In this document: positions 7,859-16,764 of the stretch, in pieces
Layout of the letters: the number at the start of each line of letters is the position of its first letter
Numbering within the stretch: the stretch's first letter is position 1
Assembly: GCA_021772565.1 (NCBI GenBank)
Contig: JAJFLR010000039.1
Coordinates: forward strand, 1-35,395
DNA from: Opitutales bacterium
GTDB lineage: Bacteria > Verrucomicrobiota > Verrucomicrobiia > Opitutales > JAJFLR01
DNA: 35,395 nucleotides
Reading direction: 5' to 3'
Notes under the pieces: generated by a model
Seen by the model: only the letters and a program-made list of their open reading frames with translations
Database searches by the model: none
Told to the model about the DNA's origin: nothing
Made by a program: the position numbers and the translations under genes

Positions 7859-9221
7859 GACAAACGAGCGACTTTGGATATTTGATAAGATTCGCTCTTT
7901 CGGTGATAAAATATTTTTAGTCCACCAGGATTATCAATATAGCTTTACTGAATTCTGTGATGCGATTGATGCGGCGCAAAAAAAATTAACAGAAAACAAT
8001 GTTACCAAATCCGAAGTTGTCGGAATTTTATCCGACTATTCATTTAACTCTTTAGCCTATTTTTTTGCTCTTTTTCAGAATGGAAATATTATTTCACCGA
8101 TCACAGTAACGGTAAATGAAGAAATTGAAGATAGGCTGAACGAGGGCTTTATAAATAAGGTTCTCAGATTTAGTTCAGATGGTGTGAAAATTTCAGATCA
8201 TGAATCTGCAAAACAAACTCATAGTATTATCAATAACCTAAATGAAAAAAACCAGTCCGGGTTAATATTATTTAGTAGCGGCAGTACAGGTAAACCAAAG
8301 GCAATGGTTCACAATCTTGATAATTTGTTAAATACTTATAGAGACAAACGACCAAAATCGCTGATAATGTTAGTATTATTATTGTTTGATCATATTGGCG
8401 GGCTTAATACTCTGTTTAATGCAATCGCCACAGGATCTACCGTCGTGATTCCGGATTCAAGAGATGCTACTGAAATATGTAAGCTAATTGAAAAATACCG
8501 AGTTAATATTCTGCCGGCATCACCCACTTTTCTAAATTTAATTTTAATGAGTGAGGCAGATAAACAATTCGATTTGAGTTCACTTAGAATTATAACTTAT
8601 GGGACAGAGCCAATGTCAGAAAGTTTGTTGTCTCGAATTCAACATAAATTTTCAAAAGTAAAACTAATACAAACGTTCGGTACCAGCGAAACCGGTATAT
8701 CCCATACCACAAGTAAATCGTCGGCAAGCACACTCATTAAAATAGATGATCCAAACATTGAATATAAAATTGTTGATGACGAACTTTGGTTACGAAGTAA
8801 GACACAAATATTGGGATACTTAAATTATTCAATGGAAAAATTCACTGAAGATGGCTGGTTTGCAACCGGGGACTTTGTTGAACAAAAGACTGATGGTTAT
8901 CTCAAAATAATCGGACGCAAACAAGAAGTTATTAATGTAGGTGGACAAAAAGTTTTACCAGCTGAAGTTGAATCTGTCTTAATGGAAATACCTGAAATTG
9001 CTGATTGCTTGGTTCTGGGAGCAACAAATGCCATTACTGGTCAGGCTGTGATTGCACAGATTGTTTTATCAGAAAATGCCAATGACATAAATATTTCTAA
9101 AATTGTCAGACGTTATTGCAAAAATCATCTCGACCTTTTCAAAGTGCCGACAAAGGTTAAAGTTGTTGAAAAAATTGAATATAGTACTCGATTTAAAAAA
9201 ATCAGGAATTCGGAAAATTAA
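7851..9221 (+). CDS. AMP-dependent acyl activating enzyme (acyl-CoA or acyl-ACP ligase)
   Basis: A 456-residue ANL-superfamily adenylating enzyme. The P-loop FSSGSTGKPK lies at 141-150, the acid-binding A5 region QTFGTSETG at 274-282, DGWFATGD at 334-341, and the hinge GRKQEVINVGGQKV at 355-368. The C-terminal catalytic lysine would be within YSTRFKK (about 444-450), where the usual PRTxxGK context has changed. It is some 50-100 residues shorter than common acyl-CoA ligases, with a reduced N-terminal region. The start is GTG at 7851, set by a strong AGGAGG site at 7840-7845. Next to ACP1 it probably activates a short acid for loading on the carrier. Confidence 0.85.
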   Translation: MAKTNERLWIFDKIRSFGDKIFLVHQDYQYSFTEFCDAIDAAQKKLTENNVTKSEVVGILSDYSFNSLAYFFALFQNGNIISPITVTVNEEIEDRLNEGFINKVLRFSSDGVKISDHESAKQTHSIINNLNEKNQSGLILFSSGSTGKPKAMVHNLDNLLNTYRDKRPKSLIMLVLLLFDHIGGLNTLFNAIATGSTVVIPDSRDATEICKLIEKYRVNILPASPTFLNLILMSEADKQFDLSSLRIITYGTEPMSESLLSRIQHKFSKVKLIQTFGTSETGISHTTSKSSASTLIKIDDPNIEYKIVDDELWLRSKTQILGYLNYSMEKFTEDGWFATGDFVEQKTDGYLKIIGRKQEVINVGGQKVLPAEVESVLMEIPEIADCLVLGATNAITGQAVIAQIVLSENANDINISKIVRRYCKNHLDLFKVPTKVKVVEKIEYSTRFKKIRNSEN

Positions 9222-9236
9222 TTTATACTTTTTATA

Positions 9237-10310
9237 ATGCCACAAGCCAAAACAATACAAAGTAAAATTTCAGCCATTCACACAACTGTCGGATCGATTC
9301 TAAAAAAAATTGATGATGATATTGAAAATTTTGGTGGTAACGTTAGTCAAATAGAAACTATTAAAAAGACGATAGGCTTGAATGAAAGAAGAGTCGTCGA
9401 TCAAAATACGACTGCTGCTGATTTATGTGAAAATTCAGCTAGAACTTTAATTGAAGAATTAAAACTAAACCCAGACGAAATCGATGCATTGATATGTGTC
9501 ACACAAACCCCCGATCATTTCCAACCTTGTAACGCAGCAATTCTACATGGCCGTTTGAAACTCAGTAAATCTTGTGCGGCATTCGACGTAACCCTTGGTT
9601 GTTCCGGGTATGTATATGGATTGTACCTATCATCGATTATGATAGAAAGTGGTGGCTGTAAAAAAATATTATTATTAGCAGGTGATACCATGAGCCGCTG
9701 CGTGAACCCGAAAGATCGTTCAACAGCATCATTATTCGGAGATGCCGGTAGTGCAACGTTGGTAGAATATTCTGAAACAGAAAATTCGATATGGTTTGAT
9801 CTGCATACCAACGGGCAGGGTAGTGATTATATTATAATTCCAGCAGGCGGATTTCGTAACCCTGCTAGTGATAAAACTAAAATTTCCACAATTGATTGTG
9901 ATGGCAATACGAGATCACCGGAAAATCTTTTCATGAATGGAGCTGAGATCTTTAATTTTTCTATAAAAGAAGAACCGCAAGCAATTCGTAAAATCCTTGA
10001 ACTGAGTGGAAAAAAAATCGATGAGATTGATTACATATTTTTTCACCAAGCCAATAAATATATAATCAGTAACATTGCCAGACGCTTAAAATTACCAATT
10101 GAAAGAGCCCCCTACCAAACTGTGGAAAAATATGGCAATCAAAGCAGCGCATCAATACCGGCAACTATATGTGAGACTTATAACCAAGAGTCCAAAAATA
10201 ATTTGAACACCGTGATTTTATCCGGCTTTGGGGTTGGGTTATCCTGGGCAACAAGTTTAATGGAACTTAATCAATTGAAATTTTGTTCTTTAGAACTTTA
10301 CAAAGTCTAA
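9237..10310 (+). CDS. Beta-ketoacyl-ACP synthase III family protein (KAS III-1)
   Basis: A 357-residue thiolase-fold condensing enzyme with the complete KAS III triad: Cys122 in LGCSGYVYG, His270 in FFHQANKYI and Asn301 in YGNQSSASIP. It is longer than housekeeping FabH (about 320) because of an insertion around residues 205-240 with SDKTKI and LFMNGAEIFNFSI, which is shared with the second KAS III at 14513-15589; the two are clear paralogues. Such long KAS III proteins occur in cell-surface polysaccharide and specialised lipid loci. It probably condenses an acyl starter with malonyl-ACP. It is unlikely to be the cell's only FabH. Confidence 0.88.
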   Translation: MPQAKTIQSKISAIHTTVGSILKKIDDDIENFGGNVSQIETIKKTIGLNERRVVDQNTTAADLCENSARTLIEELKLNPDEIDALICVTQTPDHFQPCNAAILHGRLKLSKSCAAFDVTLGCSGYVYGLYLSSIMIESGGCKKILLLAGDTMSRCVNPKDRSTASLFGDAGSATLVEYSETENSIWFDLHTNGQGSDYIIIPAGGFRNPASDKTKISTIDCDGNTRSPENLFMNGAEIFNFSIKEEPQAIRKILELSGKKIDEIDYIFFHQANKYIISNIARRLKLPIERAPYQTVEKYGNQSSASIPATICETYNQESKNNLNTVILSGFGVGLSWATSLMELNQLKFCSLELYKV

Positions 10311-10351
10311 ACTGTTTAATTAAACCAACATAAAAATTTATTCGACACAAA

Positions 10352-10588
10352 ATGAACATTCAAGAATTCATCGACTCAATTGAAAACGAAATCCCCACTA
10401 TTAAATCGGGTTCTCTTCAGGCTAGCTCAATATTTCGTGAAGTTGCTGGCTGGGATTCGCTAGCAAGTTTAATGTTTTTATCTATGTTAGATACCGATTT
10501 TCATGTTGATGTGTCACCGCATGAATTGAAAGATTGTTTAACCATACAAGATCTATTCAATTTTATTGAATCGAAACGAACGAACTAA
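10352..10588 (+). CDS. Acyl carrier protein (ACP2)
   Basis: A 78-residue ACP of normal length. The attachment motif is VAGWDSLASLMFL with Ser36, followed by a helix and a C-terminal helix IQDLFNFIESK. It lies between KAS III-1 and the NeuD-like acyltransferase with short gaps, so it may carry the finished acyl chain to that transferase. Confidence 0.85.
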   Translation: MNIQEFIDSIENEIPTIKSGSLQASSIFREVAGWDSLASLMFLSMLDTDFHVDVSPHELKDCLTIQDLFNFIESKRTN

Positions 10589-10598
10589 AAAATAATTT

Positions 10599-11237
10599 AT
10601 GCGAAAACAACTTGTAATAATTGGTGCCGGTGGTTTTGGACGTGAAGTATATGCTTGGGCTCAGCAAACATTTGATTTTAATGAAGAGTGGGAGTTCAAA
10701 GGATTTTTAGATGACAATTCAAGCATATTAGATAATTTTAATTATAATGCTAAAATTATTTCTAATGTAAATGAATACATGCCGAAGGCAGAAGATCGAT
10801 TTTTATGTGCTATTGGCAATCCAACAATCAAAAAAAGACTCACAAAAATAATATTAGATAAAGGTGGTATTTTCACAAATTTGATACACCCAACAGTTAT
10901 CGTTGGAAATAATGTTTCCATGGGAAATGGAATAATTTTATGTCCTAGAGTAATTCTAACATGTGATATAATAGTTGGTAATTTCGTTTCATTAAATTTT
11001 GATACATCAATAGGTCATGATGTAACCGTGGGCAATTATTGCCAAGTCAGCTCATTTTGCGATGTGACAGGAGGAGTTACTTTGGGTGAAGGTGTATTCA
11101 TGGGTAGTCATGCATCTATTCTGCCTAAAGGTGTTGTAGGAGATTTTGCAAAGGTGGGTGCAGGTAGCATTGTTATTTCCAAAGTAAAAGAATACTCAAC
11201 TGTATTTGGAGTACCTGCGAAACCGATAACTATTTAA
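10599..11237 (+). CDS. NeuD/PglD-like sugar O- or N-acyltransferase (1)
   Basis: A 212-residue protein of the sialic acid O-acetyltransferase NeuD family. The N-terminal Rossmann-like half opens with VIIGAGGFGREV (6-17), followed by a left-handed beta-helix of hexapeptide repeats from about residue 95 to the end (VGNNVSMGNG, VGNFVSLN, IGHDVTVGN, LGEGVFMGS). His140 in IGHD is the likely catalytic base. Family members transfer acetyl or longer acyl groups to amino sugars or hydroxyls. Here, downstream of an ACP, the donor could be acyl-ACP. It ends one base before the stop of the opposing FkbH-like gene. A second copy stands at 15883-16548. Confidence 0.85.
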   Translation: MRKQLVIIGAGGFGREVYAWAQQTFDFNEEWEFKGFLDDNSSILDNFNYNAKIISNVNEYMPKAEDRFLCAIGNPTIKKRLTKIILDKGGIFTNLIHPTVIVGNNVSMGNGIILCPRVILTCDIIVGNFVSLNFDTSIGHDVTVGNYCQVSSFCDVTGGVTLGEGVFMGSHASILPKGVVGDFAKVGAGSIVISKVKEYSTVFGVPAKPITI

Positions 11238-11238
11238 A

Positions 11239-13446
11239 CTATATACCTTTATCTTCAATGTGGGATTTAGAGCGATTAATATATTGAATATTCAAGGTGT
11301 GAACAGATACAGATTCAGAATTTATTTCATTATTATCATCTAATATAAACCCTTTTGATGGATAAAAGTCAGCTACCAGATTATTTTTAGCTGATTCTAT
11401 ATATATTCCTCTTACCTCTGTGGCTCCACTAATAATTGCTGCATCAATGATTGTATTGAGCATAAAGTCTTCCATTGTTCTACCTATTACGCGACAACTC
11501 ATTAATAGAGTATCGACTTCCCAACAAGTATCAATGATTTTGCAAATGACAATACCAATTAAGCCGTTATCGCCGAATTGATCACTAAGCCTAAACCACT
11601 GTGTCCACCATTTTTTTGATTCAGTTAACTTTCTAACCTCATCAATATTTCTTCTTCGGGTTGTCAAATTGAATTGGTTTGTTTTGTTAATTAGTTGAGT
11701 AACACGTTCCATAACTAATTCGTTAAATTTGTCGTGTGACGACTCCATTTTTAGACTATCAAGATATTCTTCCAAAGAAGTCGAAGAATCCAAATGATGT
11801 TGTCTTTCAATATTCGATTTATAACTTTTATTTCTATTTATATCATCATTTGAGAGTGATATAGATTCAAAAAATTTGCCGTGATGTAATCCATGGATAT
11901 ATTCTGAAGGGGTTTCTGGAAGTTGAACAACTTTTACCATTGGAAGTTTACTTCTAACTAGTTTGCACTCAAAAGGGTTATCATCGACAAATACTAAACT
12001 ATCGATTCCCACATTAATTTCTTTGGCAATTTCTATTAAATTTGTCGCCTTATCTAACCAGTTAGCTTTAAATACTATAAAATCATTTAACTTCAAAACC
12101 ATACCATCATGTTTTTCGAATGGTAATTTTGCATCAGCTTCATTATTTTTTGAGCATACAGCTAAAATAATACCTCGTTGTTTTAATTCTAAAATATACT
12201 CTTGAAATGCTGAAAATGCTTCACCAGTAGGCGACGGGGGGCCAATTTTAATACCACCTAATCCATCTTCTCCAATAACGCCACCCCACAGTGTATTATC
12301 CAAGTCCAATACAAGAACCTTGCTGGAAGCTCCCAGGACAGATCTTATTAAGGACATATAACTTTCACACAAATCTGATAATGCGTTGGTATTAGGATAC
12401 TGTTGCGCTCTAAGCCAATTGGATAATTCATCCCATTGCAGACGTCCAAAATTTGCTGCTATGTTATCAAAATCAACAATATGTACACTCTGCGTTTTCT
12501 GTAGTAATAATTCTTCGTTTATCCTCCTAATTGTTCGAGTTCGACCAGATATATTTGAATGCCCGATGTAGCCCAATGAATCAGTTGCAGAAAGATCAAA
12601 GTTATGCTGCAATATCTGACAATTTAATCGCCCATTCAATAAATCCCAATATGACTTCCATTCTTTAACTGTCTCAGTGACAATTCGGTCTGAATCTTCT
12701 GTTAATATTGAAAGTTTCAGATCACGCCAATGACAATATAGTATAATAAATTCAGGTTGAAATTTATATAAACCAGACTCGGGGTTCATTATGTCCTGCT
12801 TTAAATTACCATACGGAGACTCATAAATTTCCAATAAAATATTATTAGAAAATGCCTTTGCATGCAAGATGGGCAATATTAAACTTGTAGTCGAAGTCGA
12901 CAATATGGCTAGTTTAATTTTTGTAATTTCTAAAGGAGGGCTTTTCTTAACGAGTTTTTTTAAGACTTTAGCAATTTGCGTTAAAGTGTAGTAATCGTTA
13001 GTAGCAGTAGATGAACTTTTAAGGGCCAAATAAGCTAACTCAAAATAATCTAATTCTCTATACAATCTCGCCAGCGCCAGATTAGCATAAGCATTACATT
13101 CTTTTATTGAGTCAGCAGTTTCGTGCCATACTTTTATTGCCTCAACATTTTGTTTTTCCAAATGGAGTGCTTCAGCAATAATCACCTTTCCAAGAGATGT
13201 TTTCTGCCAATCAGAATTATGCTCTAAACGTTTTTGAAAAATACTGGTATCATTTTTTGGAAAACGCCTAAGATTGTCACGCAACAAGTAATGATCCTTC
13301 TTGTTATATTCATCACTATTATCAATTACGTAATCGTAAAATTCTAATAGTTCATCAGGTTCTATTGCAGAAATTAACGGTATGATGTTACTCGCAGATA
13401 ACTTCTCAATATTTTCGAGTGAAAATTTATGTTTAGATAAACTCAT
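11239..13446 (-). CDS. FkbH-like HAD-superfamily protein with N-terminal helical extension
   Basis: A 735-residue multidomain protein. Residues 1-170 are helical with TPR-like features (AEALHLEKQNVEAIKVW, ANLALARLYRELDYFELAYL). Residues 175-370 match the SGNH-like N-terminal region of FkbH proteins. The HAD-IIIC domain has DLDNTLWGG (381-389) with the nucleophile Asp381 and VFVDDNPFE (486-494). A GNAT-like C-terminal domain begins with the conserved VTQLINKTNQFNLTTRR (582-598). FkbH enzymes load 3-carbon units such as glyceryl from 1,3-bisphosphoglycerate onto ACPs. Just upstream in the same direction lies ACP3. It is therefore likely to provide a glyceryl- or lactyl-type acyl-ACP; the helical extension is of unknown use. 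Confidence 0.85.
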   Translation of the reverse strand: MSLSKHKFSLENIEKLSASNIIPLISAIEPDELLEFYDYVIDNSDEYNKKDHYLLRDNLRRFPKNDTSIFQKRLEHNSDWQKTSLGKVIIAEALHLEKQNVEAIKVWHETADSIKECNAYANLALARLYRELDYFELAYLALKSSSTATNDYYTLTQIAKVLKKLVKKSPPLEITKIKLAILSTSTTSLILPILHAKAFSNNILLEIYESPYGNLKQDIMNPESGLYKFQPEFIILYCHWRDLKLSILTEDSDRIVTETVKEWKSYWDLLNGRLNCQILQHNFDLSATDSLGYIGHSNISGRTRTIRRINEELLLQKTQSVHIVDFDNIAANFGRLQWDELSNWLRAQQYPNTNALSDLCESYMSLIRSVLGASSKVLVLDLDNTLWGGVIGEDGLGGIKIGPPSPTGEAFSAFQEYILELKQRGIILAVCSKNNEADAKLPFEKHDGMVLKLNDFIVFKANWLDKATNLIEIAKEINVGIDSLVFVDDNPFECKLVRSKLPMVKVVQLPETPSEYIHGLHHGKFFESISLSNDDINRNKSYKSNIERQHHLDSSTSLEEYLDSLKMESSHDKFNELVMERVTQLINKTNQFNLTTRRRNIDEVRKLTESKKWWTQWFRLSDQFGDNGLIGIVICKIIDTCWEVDTLLMSCRVIGRTMEDFMLNTIIDAAIISGATEVRGIYIESAKNNLVADFYPSKGFILDDNNEINSESVSVHTLNIQYINRSKSHIEDKGI

Positions 13447-13472
13447 CGATCTAGACGGCCCAGTGTTTTGGG

Positions 13473-13694
13473 TTAAAATAATCGCAAAATGTCAGCTACA
13501 CTACTGATTTCAGCGACTTCATCTGTAGACAATCTTTTGCCAAATGATTCTTCAATAGCGAGGACAATTTGAACTGTTGCAACTGAATCCCAATCCTCAT
13601 GATCTTGCATAGAAAATGATTCATCAACATCTAAATCAGGCTCATCTAACACATCTCTAAAAATTCGTTGTATAGTGGATAGTTTATCATTCAT
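13473..13694 (-). CDS. Acyl carrier protein (ACP3), probable partner of the FkbH-like protein
   Basis: A 73-residue ACP with the carrier motif DHEDWDSVATVQI, Ser37, then the acidic helix LAIEESF. It is 26 bp upstream of the FkbH-like gene in the same operon, the usual arrangement of an FkbH with its own ACP. The acidic spacing and short length are normal for discrete ACPs. Confidence 0.85.
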   Translation of the reverse strand: MNDKLSTIQRIFRDVLDEPDLDVDESFSMQDHEDWDSVATVQIVLAIEESFGKRLSTDEVAEISSVADILRLF

Positions 13695-13776
13695 AAACAG
13701 TTATTCAGAATTTTAACCATGAAACTGGCAATATAAATTTATATTTTTTTCAACTTTCGAGGCAATGTTAGAGAAA

Positions 13777-14526
13777 TTATAAACTTAAACCACCATCTAC
13801 GATAATGTTTGTTCCTGTAATCCACGAAGCATCATCTGAGAGTAAAAAGCTTGCAACTGAACTCACATTTTCTGGTTTTCCAATTCCAAGCGGGTGAGCA
13901 TTAATAATAGCATCTCTTTGTTCATCAGGCATTTTTCCCATAAATGCTTCGCTTAGAGGAGTCTCAATAACTCCTGGACTAACCACATTGATTCTAATAT
14001 TTCGAGAAGCGAGTTCTGCCGCTAATGTACGTGCAGCTGAAATCATACCTCCTTTGGCAGCACTATATGCAACTGCTCCAGGCTCACCTTTAATTGCAGC
14101 AACTGATGACAACCAGACTATTGAGCTAGTTTGCTTATTGAGTTTACGACTAAAAACCAGTGATTTAGTAAATAAAATACTTGAAAATAAATGGGATCGT
14201 AACATTTCATCAATATCGATTTCTCGAGTAACCTTTAACGGTTTAAGCCAGTGAATACCTGCGCAATGCACTGCACCGTCTATCATATTAATATCATCAG
14301 GCAGCTCTTTAAATAATGATTTTAAATTTGCTTCATTGGTTATATCACATTGGCGATAACAATGCCCCTCACCCTTTAATTGATCTAACGTAACTTTTAA
14401 CCTTTCATCATTTCGTGCTACAAGTATTACACGAGCGCCCTCTTCAGATAATCGAATTGCCGTTGCCTGACCAATTCCTGAAGAAGCTCCAGTGACTATA
14501 TATATTTTATTATTAAAACGATTCAT
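13777..14526 (-). CDS. Short-chain dehydrogenase/reductase, FabG-like
   Basis: A 249-residue classical SDR with the cofactor motif TGASSGIG (12-19), HCAG in place of NNAG (87-90), Ser140/Ser141 in WLSSVAA, and Tyr154-x3-Lys158 in AYSAAKGGM. It ends with the family-typical ITGTNIIVDGGLSL. The chosen ATG lies inside the end of KAS III-2 (14-bp overlap), which points to translational coupling; a longer open frame up to 14565 exists but adds only an unlikely His/Met-rich leader. It is presumed to reduce the product of KAS III-2. Confidence 0.87.
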   Translation of the reverse strand: MNRFNNKIYIVTGASSGIGQATAIRLSEEGARVILVARNDERLKVTLDQLKGEGHCYRQCDITNEANLKSLFKELPDDINMIDGAVHCAGIHWLKPLKVTREIDIDEMLRSHLFSSILFTKSLVFSRKLNKQTSSIVWLSSVAAIKGEPGAVAYSAAKGGMISAARTLAAELASRNIRINVVSPGVIETPLSEAFMGKMPDEQRDAIINAHPLGIGKPENVSSVASFLLSDDASWITGTNIIVDGGLSL

Positions 14527-15589
14527 TTTCACTTTCATTATATTCAATGGATGCATCGGATGCATTTAGTATATCCTTTGGCCATTTAATTATTATTGTC
14601 CCCCAAGAGAGTCCTGCACCAAATGCACAAATTAAAGTTTGACTGTCAGGCGCAATTTTTCCGGATCTCCAAGCTTCTGCCAATAGACAGGGCAATGATG
14701 CACCACTTAGATTGCCGACAGTTTCTGAAAAATAAAATTGTTTTTCAACAGGAACATTTATTTTTCGATAAATTTGGTCTAGCATCATTTTATTTGCCTG
14801 ATGCAATAAAACTAGGTCAATTTCATCAATGGTTATTTTCCATTTATCGAGTGCAGATTGTATCGCTTCTGGCACTTTGTAGATTGAAAAATGGAAAACA
14901 GCAGGTCCGTTCATATATAAATGTTCATCAGTACGTATACAGTTACTATCATCTTTTATCTCAATTTTTGTTTTATCACTTTTGGGAATTCGAGCCCCTG
15001 AAGCTGGTACTATCAAATGCTTATACCCCGAACCGTCCACACCCATATCAACGAAGCAAATCCCTGTATCATCATTTGTTGCTTCAATCAAAGTAGCTAC
15101 TGCACCGTCTCCATGCAGTGGAATTAGTCCTCTATCTTGAGGATGGATAATACTTGTGAGGGCTTCGGCATTTAATAATAAAACTTTTTTTGCTCTGCCT
15201 GAAGCAATATAGCCTTCAGCGGTAGCCAAACCAAATATATAAGTTGAACAACCCTGATTAAGATCGAATGCACCACAATGTTCTGGTAGCTTAAGCCTAT
15301 GATGTAAAATACAGGATGTTGCGGGAATTTGATGATCGCCGGTTTGTGAACAATAAATAATTAAATCAATTTCTTCTGCTTTGATGTGATAACTTTCAAG
15401 TAATCTTTTTGCAGCGACAAAAGCTAAGTCAGATGCTGTTATTCCGTCAGTTACAATTCGACGTTCTTTAACCCCCGACATTCTTGTAATCGATTTTATC
15501 GCTTTAGCAGTAAATCGATCTTCTAATTCCTGATTCGTTAATCGAGTTGTTGGCAAGCAATAATGCATTGCCTTAATTTGGGCTTGCAT
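14513..15589 (-). CDS. Beta-ketoacyl-ACP synthase III family protein (KAS III-2)
   Basis: A 358-residue paralogue of the KAS III at 9237-10310, with a full triad: Cys114 in NQGCSTYIFG, His263 in LLHQANKMM and Asn293 in VGNLSGASLP. Shared details beyond the general family are DRxxxxLxGD, SDKTKI, LYMNGPAVFHFSI and the end GxGLSWGT. It is coupled to the following SDR by a 14-bp overlap and follows ACP4 by 28 bp. It probably extends a different starter from its paralogue, since the flanking carriers and transferases differ. Confidence 0.88.
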   Translation of the reverse strand: MQAQIKAMHYCLPTTRLTNQELEDRFTAKAIKSITRMSGVKERRIVTDGITASDLAFVAAKRLLESYHIKAEEIDLIIYCSQTGDHQIPATSCILHHRLKLPEHCGAFDLNQGCSTYIFGLATAEGYIASGRAKKVLLLNAEALTSIIHPQDRGLIPLHGDGAVATLIEATNDDTGICFVDMGVDGSGYKHLIVPASGARIPKSDKTKIEIKDDSNCIRTDEHLYMNGPAVFHFSIYKVPEAIQSALDKWKITIDEIDLVLLHQANKMMLDQIYRKINVPVEKQFYFSETVGNLSGASLPCLLAEAWRSGKIAPDSQTLICAFGAGLSWGTIIIKWPKDILNASDASIEYNESENESF

Positions 15590-15617
15590 GTCCTATAATT
15601 ATTGAGAAGTTATCAAA

Positions 15618-15860
15618 CTATTCTTCAATTTCTAAACCTTGTTTGTTAGCTATTTCAATGACGTCATCTAGCTTAGTCAACTTAGGCAACATTTCGTGAC
15701 TTACTTTTATGCCCAATTCATCATCTAATGCCACCATTAAGGCAAGCATTACTACTGAATCAAAAATCTCTAATTCTTGAAATAACGAATTGCTGGCTAT
15801 CTCTTCATCTTCTGTTTCAAATACCTCAGCAATACATTCAATAACGTTTTGTTTTTTCAT
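15618..15860 (-). CDS. Acyl carrier protein (ACP4)
   Basis: An 80-residue ACP starting MKKQNVIECI. The carrier motif is LEIFDSVVMLAL with Ser35, followed by the acidic helix ALDDELG. The frame is open up to 15896 (12 more residues), but that would overlap the upstream acyltransferase, and the shorter start gives normal ACP length. It lies between the second NeuD-like protein and KAS III-2. Confidence 0.85.
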   Translation of the reverse strand: MKKQNVIECIAEVFETEDEEIASNSLFQELEIFDSVVMLALMVALDDELGIKVSHEMLPKLTKLDDVIEIANKQGLEIEE

Positions 15861-15882
15861 TTCTAGTAATTTTAAAATTTTC

Positions 15883-16548
15883 TTAATTTTTAACAATCAC
15901 CCTTGCCGGATTTCCAAGTGCTGTACATCTGGCAGGTAAGTTTCTAACTAAAAATGAGCTTGCTCCTAAAACACTGTATTCTTCCATAACAATGTTTTGT
16001 TTAGTAACTGAATTAGATGCGACAAAGGCTCCTTCTTTTAGTATTGTATTTCCTGACAATCTGCTACCCGGACAAATATGAGCATAATCTGCTAGAGTAG
16101 AATCATGTCCAATTGTGCAATGAAGATTTATTATAACATGACTCCCAATTTTTGCATTTGGTGACAAAATAGTTCCCGCACCTACATATGTTCCATCACC
16201 AACTTCTACTTCTCTGGCTCGAATAACGCTTGGATCAATTAAAGTTTCAGGTTGCCACCCCAGTTTTATAGCACGTGCAACAACTTCTTTTCTAATTAAA
16301 TTATTGCCAATTGAACAAAAAAAGTAAACATTGCCATTAATTTTCAAATCTTCGGGTACTCCTAAGTTTTTATAACTATAAATTTCTTTTCCCTGTATAC
16401 TTGTATTGTCATCGCAATAACCAATCATCTCATACTCTGCAGGTTTACCTTCAGACAAATTTTTCTGATTGATATTTTCAGCAACCCAGAACACTTCTTG
16501 TCCAAAGCCCCCTGCCCCTATGACAATTAATTTTTTAAGCGCTTTCAT
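15883..16548 (-). CDS. NeuD/PglD-like sugar O- or N-acyltransferase (2)
   Basis: A 221-residue member of the same family as the protein at 10599-11237. The N-terminal LIVIGAGGFGQEVF (7-20) is the nucleotide- or sugar-binding half. Hexapeptide repeats run from about residue 110 (VEVGDGTYVGAGTILSPNAKIGSHV), with likely catalytic His148 in TIGHDSTL, and end LPARCTALGNPARVI. It is the first gene of the minus-strand half of the cluster. The ATG at 16548 gives a family-like start; an upstream in-frame ATG at 16578 adds only LLFYYVIEY. Confidence 0.85.
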   Translation of the reverse strand: MKALKKLIVIGAGGFGQEVFWVAENINQKNLSEGKPAEYEMIGYCDDNTSIQGKEIYSYKNLGVPEDLKINGNVYFFCSIGNNLIRKEVVARAIKLGWQPETLIDPSVIRAREVEVGDGTYVGAGTILSPNAKIGSHVIINLHCTIGHDSTLADYAHICPGSRLSGNTILKEGAFVASNSVTKQNIVMEEYSVLGASSFLVRNLPARCTALGNPARVIVKN

Positions 16549-16764
16549 ATATTCAATAACATAGTAAAATAATAACATGTATAAAAAATTGTAAATCCGT
16601 CATTGTCAATTGAGTAATCAAATAAAGAACGACAAGATTATTCTACAGATATAATACGTTATTTTAATAATTCTAATCATTATTTTCTGATTGATTAAAA
16701 ACAGCTAGTAAGTAGAAAACAATTTTAGAAAAATTATATAAATTATTCGTTGAATTTTAATAGT

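Noticed and set aside
14596-15096. A 166-codon open frame on the plus strand
   Set aside because: It is antisense to the KAS III-2 gene, which has a full catalytic triad; the plus-strand frame has no family features.
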